This document shows, piece after piece, positions 36,173 through 44,531 of a DNA stretch of 64,000 nt (position 1 is its first letter; every line of letters begins with the position of its first letter). A program made the position numbers and the translations under genes. This stretch comes from Acutalibacter muris (GTDB lineage: Bacteria > Bacillota > Clostridia > Oscillospirales > Acutalibacteraceae). The stretch is from positions 1,364,001 to 1,428,000 of the forward strand of contig NZ_CP021422.1 in assembly GCF_002201475.1 (NCBI RefSeq), written 5' to 3'. Below the pieces are notes generated by a model. The model ran no database searches, was not told the origin of the DNA, and worked only from the letters and a program-made list of their open reading frames with translations.

Positions 36173-36197
36173 GCTTCTGGTCATCGTGGCCAGAGGC
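36173..36197 (+). repeat. Intergenic hairpin repeat, copy 3
   Basis: GCTTCTGGTC-ATCGT-GGCCAGAGGC, one loop base different from copy 2, located 16 bases after the terminator and upstream of the sigma-like gene. Confidence 0.65.
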
Positions 36198-36291
36198 TTT
36201 GCGGAGCGGCTCCCCCGGTTGCCGCTCCCCGCCGTCCCCTCCATTTCGATCTGCCGACCCGTCAACCGCCCAACATCGAAATGGAGGCAAT

Positions 36292-36711
36292 ATGAAAACC
36301 ATCATTCTGAATAACTACTACCCCCACCTGACCGAGCGCGTCATGCTGGAGGTTTCTGACGAGATCGCCGTGACCCTCTCCATCGGAGGCCGCCTGTGCG
36401 ACAGCTACAAGCGTCGCAAGCGGGAACATGATGAGTGTTCCCTGGACAGCACCCCCGGCTTTGAAGCGGACGTGACCTTTTCGCCGCTGACCCCGGAGCA
36501 GGTGCTGGAGGACAGGGAAAACCGGGCCGCCCTCTATGCGGCCATCGGCCAGCTCCCGCCCGTCCAGGCCCGGCGGGTCTACGCCCACTACATACTCGGT
36601 ATCAGCAGGGCCGACCTTGCGCGGGCCGAGGGCGTGGGGATCAGCCGGATCAGCGGCTCCATTGACCGTGGTTTGCTGAACCTGAAAAATATTTTAGAAA
36701 ATCCCATTTAG
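36292..36711 (+). CDS. Sigma-70 region 4-like protein of the conjugative element
   Basis: 139 residues from the ATG at 36292 (AGGAGG-like ATGGAGGCAAT upstream). N-terminal 'YYPHLTERVMLEVSDEIAVT' and C-terminal helix-turn-helix 'LPPVQARRVYAHYILGISRA' with 'DLARAEGVGISRISGSIDRG' are typical of small sigma-like proteins in Tn916- and CTn-type elements. It may activate transfer or excision genes downstream. A long untranslated region follows. Confidence 0.75.
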   Translation: MKTIILNNYYPHLTERVMLEVSDEIAVTLSIGGRLCDSYKRRKREHDECSLDSTPGFEADVTFSPLTPEQVLEDRENRAALYAAIGQLPPVQARRVYAHYILGISRADLARAEGVGISRISGSIDRGLLNLKNILENPI

Positions 36712-37333
36712 AGGAGAGGACTTTCCCCCTCTTTTCCGCCTGATAGTTGAGAGGAGGGTTTTCCTCCCCGCTGACAACTGAATATACAGTATTCCAGATA
36801 CAAAACCCGCGTGATAGCGGCAAAAGGCGCGCCGCCAGGATGGACAGCTTATAGGAGGTGAGTGGATAAGCTGGCCGAGCGATCAACGTAAGCCTTTGAT
36901 CCGGCTGTGGCAAGCCGGGCGCGAGGACAGCGCGGGGGATAATGAAACTTGTTCACGCCCTCCCACAGACTTGAGGGGGAGTCCCTGCGGTATGCGGCAA
37001 TCGGTATTGCGGGGCTATGCAGCCGGAGCCATCGGCGGTCTGGAATACTCCCCGCGCCGGGGATGCGTGGCAAATACGGCGCAGTATCAATGCAATCAAG
37101 GGGGCCGCCCCAGCCGGGGCGTTCTGTCTTGCGACAGCCCAAATTAGCCCGGCAGGGCGGCCCCTGGCCTTTGCAGATTGAAATGGAATACAGTCCCCCT
37201 CTGCTTCTGGTCATCCTGGCCAGAGGTGGGGGGAGGTCAAAGGGCGGCGGTTTTTCTACCGTCTTTTGACGTTTCCCCACAGGACAGCGGGAAACTGTAT
37301 GCACTTGTTCACTGATTTGTAAAGGAGGCACCG
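36712..37333. other. 622-base gap with structured repeat, no gene
   Basis: I see no convincing coding frame. The strongest structure is an inverted repeat with arms GGGGCCGCCC-cag-CCGG (37101-37117) and CCGG-cag-GGCGGCCCC (37149-37164) enclosing CTGTC-N4-GACAG (37124-37137). It contains hairpin repeat copy 4. Location in an element between its transfer genes and recombinase makes a regulatory RNA or transfer origin possible. Confidence 0.5.
37203..37226 (+). repeat. Intergenic hairpin repeat, copy 4
   Basis: GCTTCTGGTC-ATCCT-GGCCAGAGG, identical to copy 2 over its length, within the gap before the recombinase genes. Confidence 0.65.
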
Positions 37334-37522
37334 ATGGCAGAAACGAGAATTTCTTATCACAAAGAGGTCAAGACGGCTTCTTTTCAGGGCAGGACGATCA
37401 CGCTGGAAAACCTGACCCCCATCCTGTCCCCCAAAGCGCAGGACAAGCGCAAGCGGGAAATTGAGAGCTGTCTTTTCGAGGTCTTTATCAAGTACGCGCC
37501 GGGCCGGGCGCAGGTGGTGTAA
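37334..37522 (+). CDS. Small protein preceding the serine recombinase
   Basis: 62 residues, 'MAETRISYHKEVKTASFQGR' and 'LSPKAQDKRKREIESCLFEV', basic, ATG preceded by AAGGAGG. Similar short proteins are common directly upstream of large serine recombinases in clostridial elements. It may take part in excision control, but nothing in the sequence proves this. Confidence 0.65.
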   Translation: MAETRISYHKEVKTASFQGRTITLENLTPILSPKAQDKRKREIESCLFEVFIKYAPGRAQVV

Positions 37523-37608
37523 TGCGAGGCATCCTTGTGGAATAGGGCTACCAGAGGTATAATATAGGTGTAAGGTTTGGTAGCTCCTGAAACGGAAAGG
37601 AGTACCAA

Positions 37609-39114
37609 ATGAACATTCGGGAAGATGCAATTTACGGACGGCAGTCGGTAGACCGCAAGGACAGTATCAGCATTGAAAGTCAAATTGAGTTTTGCAAATA
37701 TGAGTTGAGAGGGGGTAACTTCCGCCAGTACACCGATAAAGGCTATTCCGGCAAGAACACCGACCGCCCCAAATTCCAGGAGCTGATAGCCGACATCAAG
37801 CGGGGCCTGATTAAGCGGGTGGTGGTCTACAAGCTGGACAGGATCAGCCGCTCCATTCTGGACTTCGCCACCATGATGGAAACCTTTCAGGCGTACAACG
37901 TGGAGTTTGTGTCCTCCACAGAAAAGTTTGATACCTCCACGCCAATGGGCCGGGCCATGCTGAACATCTGTATCGTGTTCGCACAGCTGGAACGGGAAAC
38001 CATTCAGAAGCGGGTGACGGACGCTTACTATTCCCGGTGCCAGCGCGGTTTTCACATGAGCGGCGCGGCCCCGTCCGGCTTTCAGCTTGAACCCACCACC
38101 ATTCAGGGCATCCGCACGAAAATGATGAAGCCCGACCCGGAAACGGCGGACATCGCCCGGCTGATGTTTGAAATGTACGCCCAGCCCTCCACCTCTTTCG
38201 GGGACATCGCCCGGCACTTCGCGGACGAGGGCATCCTGATTTATGACAAGGAGTTGACCCGTGGCTTTATCTCCCAAATGCTCCGCAACCCCATTTACGC
38301 CCAGGCCGACCTGGATATGTACGAGTTTTTCAAAAGCCAGGGGACGGTGGTGATCAACGAGGCGGCGGACTTCGCGGGGACAAACGGCTGTTATCTCTAC
38401 CAGGGCCGGGACGTGCAGGAACGAAAAAACAAGCACCTGAAAGACCAGATCCTTGTGGTGGCCCCCAGCGAGGGGCTGGTATCGGCGGATGTGTGGCTCC
38501 ATTGCCGGAAAAAGCTGATGGCGAATACCACGTTCCAAAATGGGCGTAAGGCGAAAAATACCTGGCTGGCCGGGAAAGTGAAGTGTGGCCGCTGTGGGTA
38601 CGCCCTAATGAGCGTGGGGAACCCGTCAGGCGTTCAATACCTGCGATGCTCCAAGCGGGCGGACAACAAGAGCTGTCCGGGCTGTGGAACGCTCCGCACG
38701 AGGGAATTTGAGCGGTTTATTTACGGCGAAATGGTGAAGAAGCTGGCGCAATTCCAAACCCTAACGGGCAAGCGGGAAAAGGTAAATCCCAAGCTCACCG
38801 CCTTAAATGTGGAGCTGGCCCGTGTGGAGGATGAAATTGAAAAGCTGCTGAACACCCTGACCGGGGCCAGCGCAGTTTTAATCTCCTACGCCAACACCAA
38901 GATTGAGGAATTGGACGCACAGCGGCAAACGCTGTCAAAGGAAATCGCGGCCCTGTCTGCGGAAACCATGTCGCCGGAACAGATTGAGCGGTTGTCGGTG
39001 TACCTGAACCGCTGGGAAGAGATTGACTTTGACGACAGGCGGCAGGTGGCTGACGGCCTTATCTCTCAAATCCGCGCCACAGGTGAATGTGTCGCTATTG
39101 AGTGGAAAATCTGA
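37609..39114 (+). CDS. Large serine recombinase (element integrase)
   Basis: 501 residues. Resolvase catalytic domain with nucleophile Ser13 in 'YGRQSVDRKDS' and the conserved 'VVVYKLDRISRSILDFATMM' helix; recombinase domain about 165-270; zinc ribbon 'CGRCGYA' with 'CSKRADNKSCPGC'; coiled coil about 395-455. It should cut and rejoin the element ends without high-energy cofactors. AAAGGAG precedes the ATG. The gene ends at the right edge of the ParB segment, where these integrase genes usually lie next to an attachment site. Confidence 0.9.
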   Translation: MNIREDAIYGRQSVDRKDSISIESQIEFCKYELRGGNFRQYTDKGYSGKNTDRPKFQELIADIKRGLIKRVVVYKLDRISRSILDFATMMETFQAYNVEFVSSTEKFDTSTPMGRAMLNICIVFAQLERETIQKRVTDAYYSRCQRGFHMSGAAPSGFQLEPTTIQGIRTKMMKPDPETADIARLMFEMYAQPSTSFGDIARHFADEGILIYDKELTRGFISQMLRNPIYAQADLDMYEFFKSQGTVVINEAADFAGTNGCYLYQGRDVQERKNKHLKDQILVVAPSEGLVSADVWLHCRKKLMANTTFQNGRKAKNTWLAGKVKCGRCGYALMSVGNPSGVQYLRCSKRADNKSCPGCGTLRTREFERFIYGEMVKKLAQFQTLTGKREKVNPKLTALNVELARVEDEIEKLLNTLTGASAVLISYANTKIEELDAQRQTLSKEIAALSAETMSPEQIERLSVYLNRWEEIDFDDRRQVADGLISQIRATGECVAIEWKI

Positions 39115-39118
39115 CTTT

Positions 39119-39336
39119 CAACGATCCATCGCACTTGACTATGGGCTGTGTGCCCTTGTCAAGAGATGTAAGCGTCGTACCATAATAACAAAATTAAGCC
39201 TGGTGAGAAGATTTTTGGATTTTCTTTTTCATAAAGGTATTTGCAATTTTTCGGAACAACATATTTATTTAGCCCGATTACCAATACAATATCACTCAGT
39301 ATCGATAAGTTATAATAGACGCAAGCTTGAGTTTCA
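39119..39336 (+). pseudogene. Tyrosine recombinase A fragment of the second trio
   Basis: A piece of core-binding domain, 'IALDYGLCALVKRCKRRTII' and 'LVRRFLDFLFHKGICNFSEQ', that parallels 'IAMNDYLILCQSKGNAETTI' and 'VFIKRLVSFGCNSFSN' in the first trio (31350-31480). Start and catalytic half are missing; it runs directly into the recombinase B fragment. Confidence 0.6.
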
Positions 39337-39342
39337 AAGCAG

Positions 39343-40311
39343 ACTAAAAGTGGAAATGTCCCAGTACCTTAACTATATAGAAGAAACCAGAACACCCGAG
39401 TATGTGAAGAATTGTCGGAATGCGTTTCTGCATTTGGATCGCTTTCTGGCAAAGAACCAAATTTCAAGGAATTCTTTGGATGGAAAAGCAATAAATTCTT
39501 GGCTGAAATCAATGCAGATGAAAACAGGTAGCAAAATGCAGATTGTGTTCAAATGAAAGGGCTTTTTCGCTTATCTAAATTTGATTGGCATTCCTGCTTA
39601 TGTGCCTAAAACAATGAAATCAGAAGACGACTACATACCCTACATATTTTCTGAAGCAGAATTGGAGTCAATTTTTCTCTGTGCAGACTCACTTGTACCC
39701 AAATCCAACTATCCCTATATGCAATATGAGTTTCCGATGATTTTGCGCCTCTTATTTGGATGTGGAATGCGGATAGGTGAAGTACTAAGTTTGCAAATGA
39801 AGGATGTTGATTTGGAGAATGGAATCATAACCATTCGAAATGCCAAAAATGAAAAGGATCGTCTAGTCCCTTTACATTTTAATCTAGCGCCGGTGTTCAT
39901 TCGGTACTGTATTGCAATAGGCGTAAACAATAAAAGTGAGGCCCTTGTGTTTCCTGGGAGAGATGAAAATGACAGAATAATATCAACATACCTAATAAGT
40001 TATTGAAAGATATTTTGTTGCGAATAGGGGTACCAATGTCAACTAAGAAATTTCAAAGGGGTCCATGCATACATTGCTTTCGCCACACATTTACCGTATA
40101 TTCTTTCAAGCAGACGATAAAGTCAGGAGAATCAACGGATAACTCGATTCCATACCTTTCAGTATATCTATGGCACGAAGATTTGAATGCTACAGAAAAA
40201 TATCTGAAACTTTCCAACGAGCTATTTCCAGATGAGGTCGCAAAATTTTCGGAGTATTCCGGCAGTCTTTTCCCGGAGGTATTTGTAGATGGCGAAGTCC
40301 AAATTTATTGA
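39343..40311 (+). pseudogene. Tyrosine recombinase B of the second trio, broken
   Basis: Segments in order: 'MSQYLNYIEETRTPEYVKNC', a TGA at 39554, 'KSEDDYIPYIFSEAELESIF', 'LLFGCGMRIGEVLSLQMKDV' (catalytic Arg), a frame change near 40003, then 'CIHCFRHTFTVYSFKQ' (HxxR) and 'LWHEDLNATEKYL' (catalytic Tyr). Apart from one nonsense codon and one frameshift the gene is nearly complete. It overlaps the start of recombinase C by 23 bases. Confidence 0.7.
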
Positions 40312-41301
40312 GTTGCTGGATTCCTTTATTTCAGTATATATTCCAATATCGAGAGGATTGTCAAACAATACAGTTAATTCATATAAGACCACCTTTACTC
40401 TTTTTATCATTTTCCTATATGAGAAGAAAGGGATGCCTGCTGATAAAATAACCTTTGAAAAAACTAGATGCAGACACGGTTTCCAGCTTTCTACAATGGT
40501 TGGAATCAGAACGCAAATGCTCGGTTTCTACTAGGAATCAGAGGAAGGCTGCCTTATTGTCCTTTGCAAGATATGCCCAAAACCGCGATTTTTCTGCTGC
40601 GGTAACCTTTAGAGAGGCATTATATACGTTGCCACTGAAAAAGGGAAATACAAAAGAGCAAACCGTTATGAGTCGCGAAGAAGTCAAAATTCTAATGAAC
40701 TTACCGAATCCTGAGACTCCTTTGGGGTATAGAGATAGAGTGCTTTTTTCTGTTATGTATGCCAGCGGCGCAAGGGCTCAGGAAATGTGTGATCTGACTG
40801 TAGAGGACGTACTGCACAATGATGCTGGCGACGTGATATTAAACCTGTTAGGTAAGGGGCGAAAACGCAGAAGGGTCAAACTGTCCAGTGCCCCATCCAG
40901 AATGCTGGATGCTTACATTAAAAAACGCGGTATTGAAACACGTTCAGCTTGCTGTGTGTTTTCAAGTCAGTGCCATCCAAATATGTCGGTTTCCGGCATA
41001 GAAGAAGTATTCAAAAAATATATAGCCCTTGCCAGAAAAGAAAACCCAACTTTGTTTCGATGTCATGAGGCATACAACAGCATGTCATATGCTGGAATCT
41101 GGGGTTTCACTGAATGTTATAAAAAACATTTTGGGTCATGAACATCTTGATACTACCGAAATTTATGCCCGGCTTTCCCAGGCTGCTATTGATGAACACC
41201 TTAAAAAATGGAATAAGAAGTGGTTGTCTAGCGCTGACGAATCTTCGCCAAATTTCCCTCCTGATTCAAGAAAATATATCATTCCGGCATTTTTGAGGTG
41301 A
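40289..41301 (+). pseudogene. Tyrosine recombinase C of the second trio, frameshifted
   Basis: Starts 'MAKSKFIELLDSFISVYIPI', shifts frame in a run of six A near 40458 ('ADKITFE' to 'KLDADTVSSFLQWLESERKC'), continues with catalytic 'VMYASGARAQEMCDLTVEDV', shifts again near 41060 and ends 'RHTTACHMLESGVSLNVIKN' with 'ILGHEHLDTTEIYARLSQ' (HxxR, His, Tyr). All catalytic residues are still encoded. Three such genes in a row identify a recombinase-in-trio element. Confidence 0.7.
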
Positions 41302-41324
41302 TTTTAAAATCATGCTATGATGTG

Positions 41325-41367
41325 AAAAGTCTCCCGTATTTCTCTTGCGAAATCCGGGAGACTTTTT
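41325..41367. terminator. Strong bidirectional terminator
   Basis: AAAAGTCTCCCG (41325-41336) pairs perfectly with CGGGAGACTTTT (41355-41366), and ATTTC/GAAAT extends the stem. It lies 2 bases beyond the TIR gene stop and ends transcription of the TIR cassette from the right and of the recombinase genes from the left. Confidence 0.85.
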
Positions 41368-41368
41368 G

Positions 41369-41800
41369 CTATTTTGTAACTTTCCTCAATGCAGTAACAA
41401 TATCGTTCTGATTAAAGGAATTGACCCACTCTGCACCAATTCCATATGCTTCATCAGGTGCATCATACGATTTGTCAATCTTTACAACGACTAAACCATT
41501 CCCTTTCTCGTTATTCTTTGCAATCTCATAGGCTTGCCAATTTTTGTAGCCAATTTGGGCAGAATCAGGATGCCTGTCATTTGAGTGTGCGCCAATAATA
41601 GCAATCATGTAATTGGCTTCTCCAAATTTGGTACTCAATACTTGCTTTACAACGGAAATGGCATCAGACTGTATCTCCTTCGGAGTACAATCTGAAAATA
41701 TGAAGTCAAAATTTGGATTAGCGTCCCATGCCTTAAGTAAACGATAATATTCCTTATCATGCTCATAATCAAATGACACACACACTTTCTTCTTTGCCAT
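41369..41800 (-). CDS. TIR-like protein (DUF1863/ThsB-like)
   Basis: 143 residues: 'KKVCVSFDYEHDKEYYRLLK', 'DANPNFDFIFSDCTPKEIQS' and 'EANYMIAIIGAHSNDRHPDS', 'YKNWQAYEIAKNNEKGNGLV'. This is the TIR-like family typified by Thoeris ThsB, which on infection makes a cyclic ADP-ribose-type signal in known systems. It is encoded 3 bases after the membrane-protein gene and shares its promoter. No ThsA (SIR2/SLOG) is adjacent; the membrane protein takes its place. Function as a defence gene is inferred from family and context. Confidence 0.75.
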   Translation of the reverse strand: MAKKKVCVSFDYEHDKEYYRLLKAWDANPNFDFIFSDCTPKEIQSDAISVVKQVLSTKFGEANYMIAIIGAHSNDRHPDSAQIGYKNWQAYEIAKNNEKGNGLVVVKIDKSYDAPDEAYGIGAEWVNSFNQNDIVTALRKVTK

Positions 41801-41803
41801 AGT

Positions 41804-42475
41804 TCAAACCTCCTTAAGTACTTTTCGTAACCCAATAGCAATCTTATCCACCAAAGGGATATGCTTTTTACACCAAGTGGTAATCTTGCTATGAATTTCA
41901 AAGAAGTAAAACCAAATGATAATACTCGCGGTAAAAAACATTACTGTATCACAAAGTAGAACCAGAGTGATATGGTCAAACGCATACCACTCTTGCACTA
42001 TTCGAACTATATTAATCACAAAGAAAATGGCAGGCATAAGCATTTTATAAAATAATTCGATAAAATTAAGGACCATAGGAAATTCGTAAAGATAGTTATC
42101 GCTTTCTCTATCAAATACACTTACATCCAATTCGTTAGAAATACTTTTTTCGATTTTGCCAAGATACTTATACTGTCGTTCGACATATAGTGTGTCCTGG
42201 CAGTATCTTATAAGCATATAAACAACCAAAGTCCAAACAAGCGTCTGGATGGTTTCATTTCCTAACTCGAATAGCGTTCCCAAAGCTGCAGAAATACCAG
42301 TAAGTAGTGAGGAAAAAGCTATTTCCGGCCTGATAAGTATCCAAAACAATACTGCCTCTAAACAACAGAGAATTATAAAGTTCTTATTTCGTCTGCCTTG
42401 GGCTTCCAACCTCAATGTATTAGACTCTTTATAATGATCATACAATAAATCAAGTTTATCCATTCCTTCTGCCAT
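41804..42475 (-). CDS. Multi-pass membrane protein paired with the TIR gene
   Basis: 223 residues. Hydrophobic segments about 29-48, 53-72, 77-92, 130-155 and 168-195, with a charged cytoplasmic-looking stretch between the third and fourth, and an N-terminal helical region 'LDLLYDHYKESNTLRLEAQG'. I do not recognise the family; it is not the TM-macro type of ThsA. As the first gene of a two-gene unit with TIR, a membrane effector opened or activated by a TIR-made signal is a reasonable hypothesis. GGAGGA is very close to the first ATG; the ATG four codons later may also be used. Confidence 0.65.
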   Translation of the reverse strand: MAEGMDKLDLLYDHYKESNTLRLEAQGRRNKNFIILCCLEAVLFWILIRPEIAFSSLLTGISAALGTLFELGNETIQTLVWTLVVYMLIRYCQDTLYVERQYKYLGKIEKSISNELDVSVFDRESDNYLYEFPMVLNFIELFYKMLMPAIFFVINIVRIVQEWYAFDHITLVLLCDTVMFFTASIIIWFYFFEIHSKITTWCKKHIPLVDKIAIGLRKVLKEV

Positions 42476-42511
42476 GTCCTCCGATAGAACTAGTACGCAA
42501 GTCTTTATTTA

Positions 42512-42540
42512 AGTATAGCATATCTAAAAGAATATGTCCA
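42512..42540 (-). promoter_or_regulatory. Promoter of the TIR/membrane cassette
   Basis: Minus strand TGGACA (42540-42535), 17-base spacer, TATACT (42517-42512), 37 bases before the first gene. The rest of 42541-42893 holds nothing I can support as a gene. Confidence 0.7.
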
Positions 42541-42893
42541 GTTGTTATTCGCATTCAAAACGCTATTTTTGCAGATTATCTATAAAATTCATTATATATT
42601 CCTGGAATAAATGCTCATGTATGGTAAAGAAGCAAGCAACCGAAAACAAGAGATAGACCGCCAGCACCACACTATTCCGAACCAAAGAAACCAAAGAACA
42701 AGCATTATGGAAATGTGCATAACAGGCTATGGAATCATGGATAACTCTATTCACAGCACATGGAAAAGCTAAAGTGCAGCTTTCCCACGTCCTGCAAACA
42801 GAGTTACCCACAATTCCATAAGATAGCCAGTTATACAAATTCCCACAATGCCGACGACGACGGAATCCCTCTCATTCCTTTTATCTTTATTAC

Positions 42894-43457
42894 TTACAAA
42901 ATAGGTTCAATAACCGCACGGAAATATTGATCTAATTCAGTTGGTGACTGTTTTCTATGACCTTTTATCCACCACAGAATCATTTCAACAAAACTGCTGG
43001 AAATATGATTGATTAAAAAATCGTTGGGTAGCAATATGTTCTTTTCCCGGCGTTGATTAACAAATTGTGTCTGCACTAATTCATTTAAGCTGTCCTTAAA
43101 ATAGCGCAAAAAGATTTCGCTGCTTTCACAGGAAAGCAAACCAAGAACATTATTGTTATTTTCCTCTAAATGCTGTAAAAGATGACAGAATACAGAGTTT
43201 GGCACACTGTTATCAGAGTATAAACCATGTGTATGACTGCAATCAATAGCACTGTCGATAATATGACCGAATAATTCCTTGCAAAGTTCTTTTAACAAAT
43301 CATCTTTGGTTTCAAAATGGGCGTAAAAGGTGCTGCGCCCTATATTTGCTTCGTCAATAATTTCCTGAACTGTAATGTTGTTATAATTTTTATGTCCTAA
43401 CAAAGTGCCAAAAGCCTTAAAAATAGCTGTTCTTGTTTTTTGCTGTCGTCTATCCAT
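42894..43457 (-). CDS. TetR/AcrR-family regulator
   Basis: 187 residues from the ATG at 43457, reading 'MDRRQQKTRTAIFKAFGTLL' and the helix-turn-helix 'ITVQEIIDEANIGRSTFYAH' followed by 'FETKDDLLKELCKELFGHII'. The C-terminal part fits the TetR C-terminal-like domain. The longer open frame upstream overlaps a P-type ATPase remnant and is not coding. Its usual neighbours are efflux or metal transporters; here the adjacent transporter is only a fragment. Confidence 0.8.
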   Translation of the reverse strand: MDRRQQKTRTAIFKAFGTLLGHKNYNNITVQEIIDEANIGRSTFYAHFETKDDLLKELCKELFGHIIDSAIDCSHTHGLYSDNSVPNSVFCHLLQHLEENNNNVLGLLSCESSEIFLRYFKDSLNELVQTQFVNQRREKNILLPNDFLINHISSSFVEMILWWIKGHRKQSPTELDQYFRAVIEPIL

Positions 43458-43533
43458 AATGTCCCCCGTACAAATTTTTAAAAATGTTCCGTATCTTACA
43501 TTGTGATTGATTTGATTATTGTTTTCACAATAG

Positions 43534-43725
43534 AAACGCTTATCCAATGCCACAGTAAAAACCATTAAGGTCAGCATTACGCTGTCTATGTGCATTAACT
43601 TTTTGGCTATTACGCTTTCTGTTTTGGGTATGCTAACCCCTACTACCGGGGCATTAGTCCACAATGCTGGTTCATGTTTTGTTGTGCTGATTGCAGCATT
43701 ATTGTATGACTGCAAGTTTGAATAG
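43534..43725 (+). pseudogene. C-terminal remnant of a P1B-type metal ATPase
   Basis: An open stretch without start reads 'VKTIKVSITLSMCINFLAIT' and 'LTPTTGALVHNAGSCFVVLI', ending 'ALLYDCKFE' and TAG. This is the last membrane-helix pair of heavy-metal P-type ATPases. The rest of the gene is gone, and the TetR gene now lies divergently upstream. Confidence 0.65.
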
Positions 43726-43799
43726 TTTAGACAACAAGGTGCGACAGACATAACTATAAACCATGCAATACCCTATGTGGGAGAAAGGGGAAATTGCCT

Positions 43800-44222
43800 A
43801 TGATTTGTACAGAAGAATACAAGGAGCATATCGAATGCACATTTAATGCCTTTTCCAGAGTTGTCATACACTATGCCGCTATCAACGCATGGCGTGGCAG
43901 GGATAAGCGGCGGCAAAGGGAAATATCCTTTGAATACCTCACAGAAGAAAAGTTTTATCCGTTTTATACGTCAGATAACTATTTCATAGACCCCTACAAG
44001 CAATACCCTGTTATGATATGCGGTCAGAGGGTTATCCTTACTAATGGGGAGCTTGCCGAAGCCCTGTCCTCTCTGCCGGAGAAAAAAGAGAAATCATTTA
44101 CCTTTACTTTTTCGGGCATTACACACAACAGGAAATCGGAGAAATATACGGACGTTGCCGGAGTACGGCATGGCATCACATACACAGTGACGTTTTTTTA
44201 CACACTTATATTCAATGTCTGA
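43800..44222 (+). CDS. Tn916-type sigma factor-like protein, frameshifted near the end
   Basis: 'MICTEEYKEHIECTFNAFSR' and 'FYPFYTSDNYFIDPYKQYPV' mark the conserved sigma-like protein of Tn916/CTn elements. At 44082-44087 a run of six A shifts the frame. The normal continuation, 'EIIYLYFFGHYTQQEIGEIY' then 'GRCRSTAWHHIHSDVFLHTY', is encoded in the next frame up to TAA at 44243-44245. One more A would give the usual protein. A decayed gene, a consensus error or slippage are all possible. Confidence 0.7.
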   Translation: MICTEEYKEHIECTFNAFSRVVIHYAAINAWRGRDKRRQREISFEYLTEEKFYPFYTSDNYFIDPYKQYPVMICGQRVILTNGELAEALSSLPEKKEKSFTFTFSGITHNRKSEKYTDVAGVRHGITYTVTFFYTLIFNV

Positions 44223-44340
44223 TTAGCACAATTAGATACGTTTAATAATACGTCTGAAAAGTGCTGAGGGGGCGCAGACTGTGCTGAGCTTTTTTTGACG
44301 GTATTCCTGCCGTATATCTAAAAATAAAGCCATCCATGAC

Positions 44341-44418
44341 CTGTCCCTTTCTACGGACAGACACAGATGGCAAGAGAAGAAAGCCCTAATGTGAAAAGCC
44401 GTTTTTTTGGCTTCACAT
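44341..44418. terminator. Hairpins between the sigma-like and XRE genes
   Basis: CTGTCC/GGACAG (44341-44360) and ATGTGAA-A-AGCC with GGCT-TCACAT around seven T (44389-44418). The 44246-44531 gap otherwise contains no gene; similar hairpins separate these two genes in Tn916-like elements. Confidence 0.5.
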
Positions 44419-44531
44419 GAGGACAAATCTATCTGATTTGCAAAGCGCATGATAAGCACCTATTAGCACGTTCTATTAGGGAATTTATAGAAACGCTTAC
44501 GCACGATAGAATGTAGTAGAGGTGATTAAAA

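Noticed and set aside
32430..39139. CACTTGAC at 32430 and 39132 as a possible attachment-site pair of the serine-recombinase segment
   Set aside because: Eight shared bases in two searched regions of about 100 bases can occur by chance, and joining the flanks does not restore a recombinase reading frame.
42563..42838. A 91-codon minus-strand open frame between the TIR cassette and the TetR gene
   Set aside because: No ribosome site, odd composition and no similarity I can recognise.
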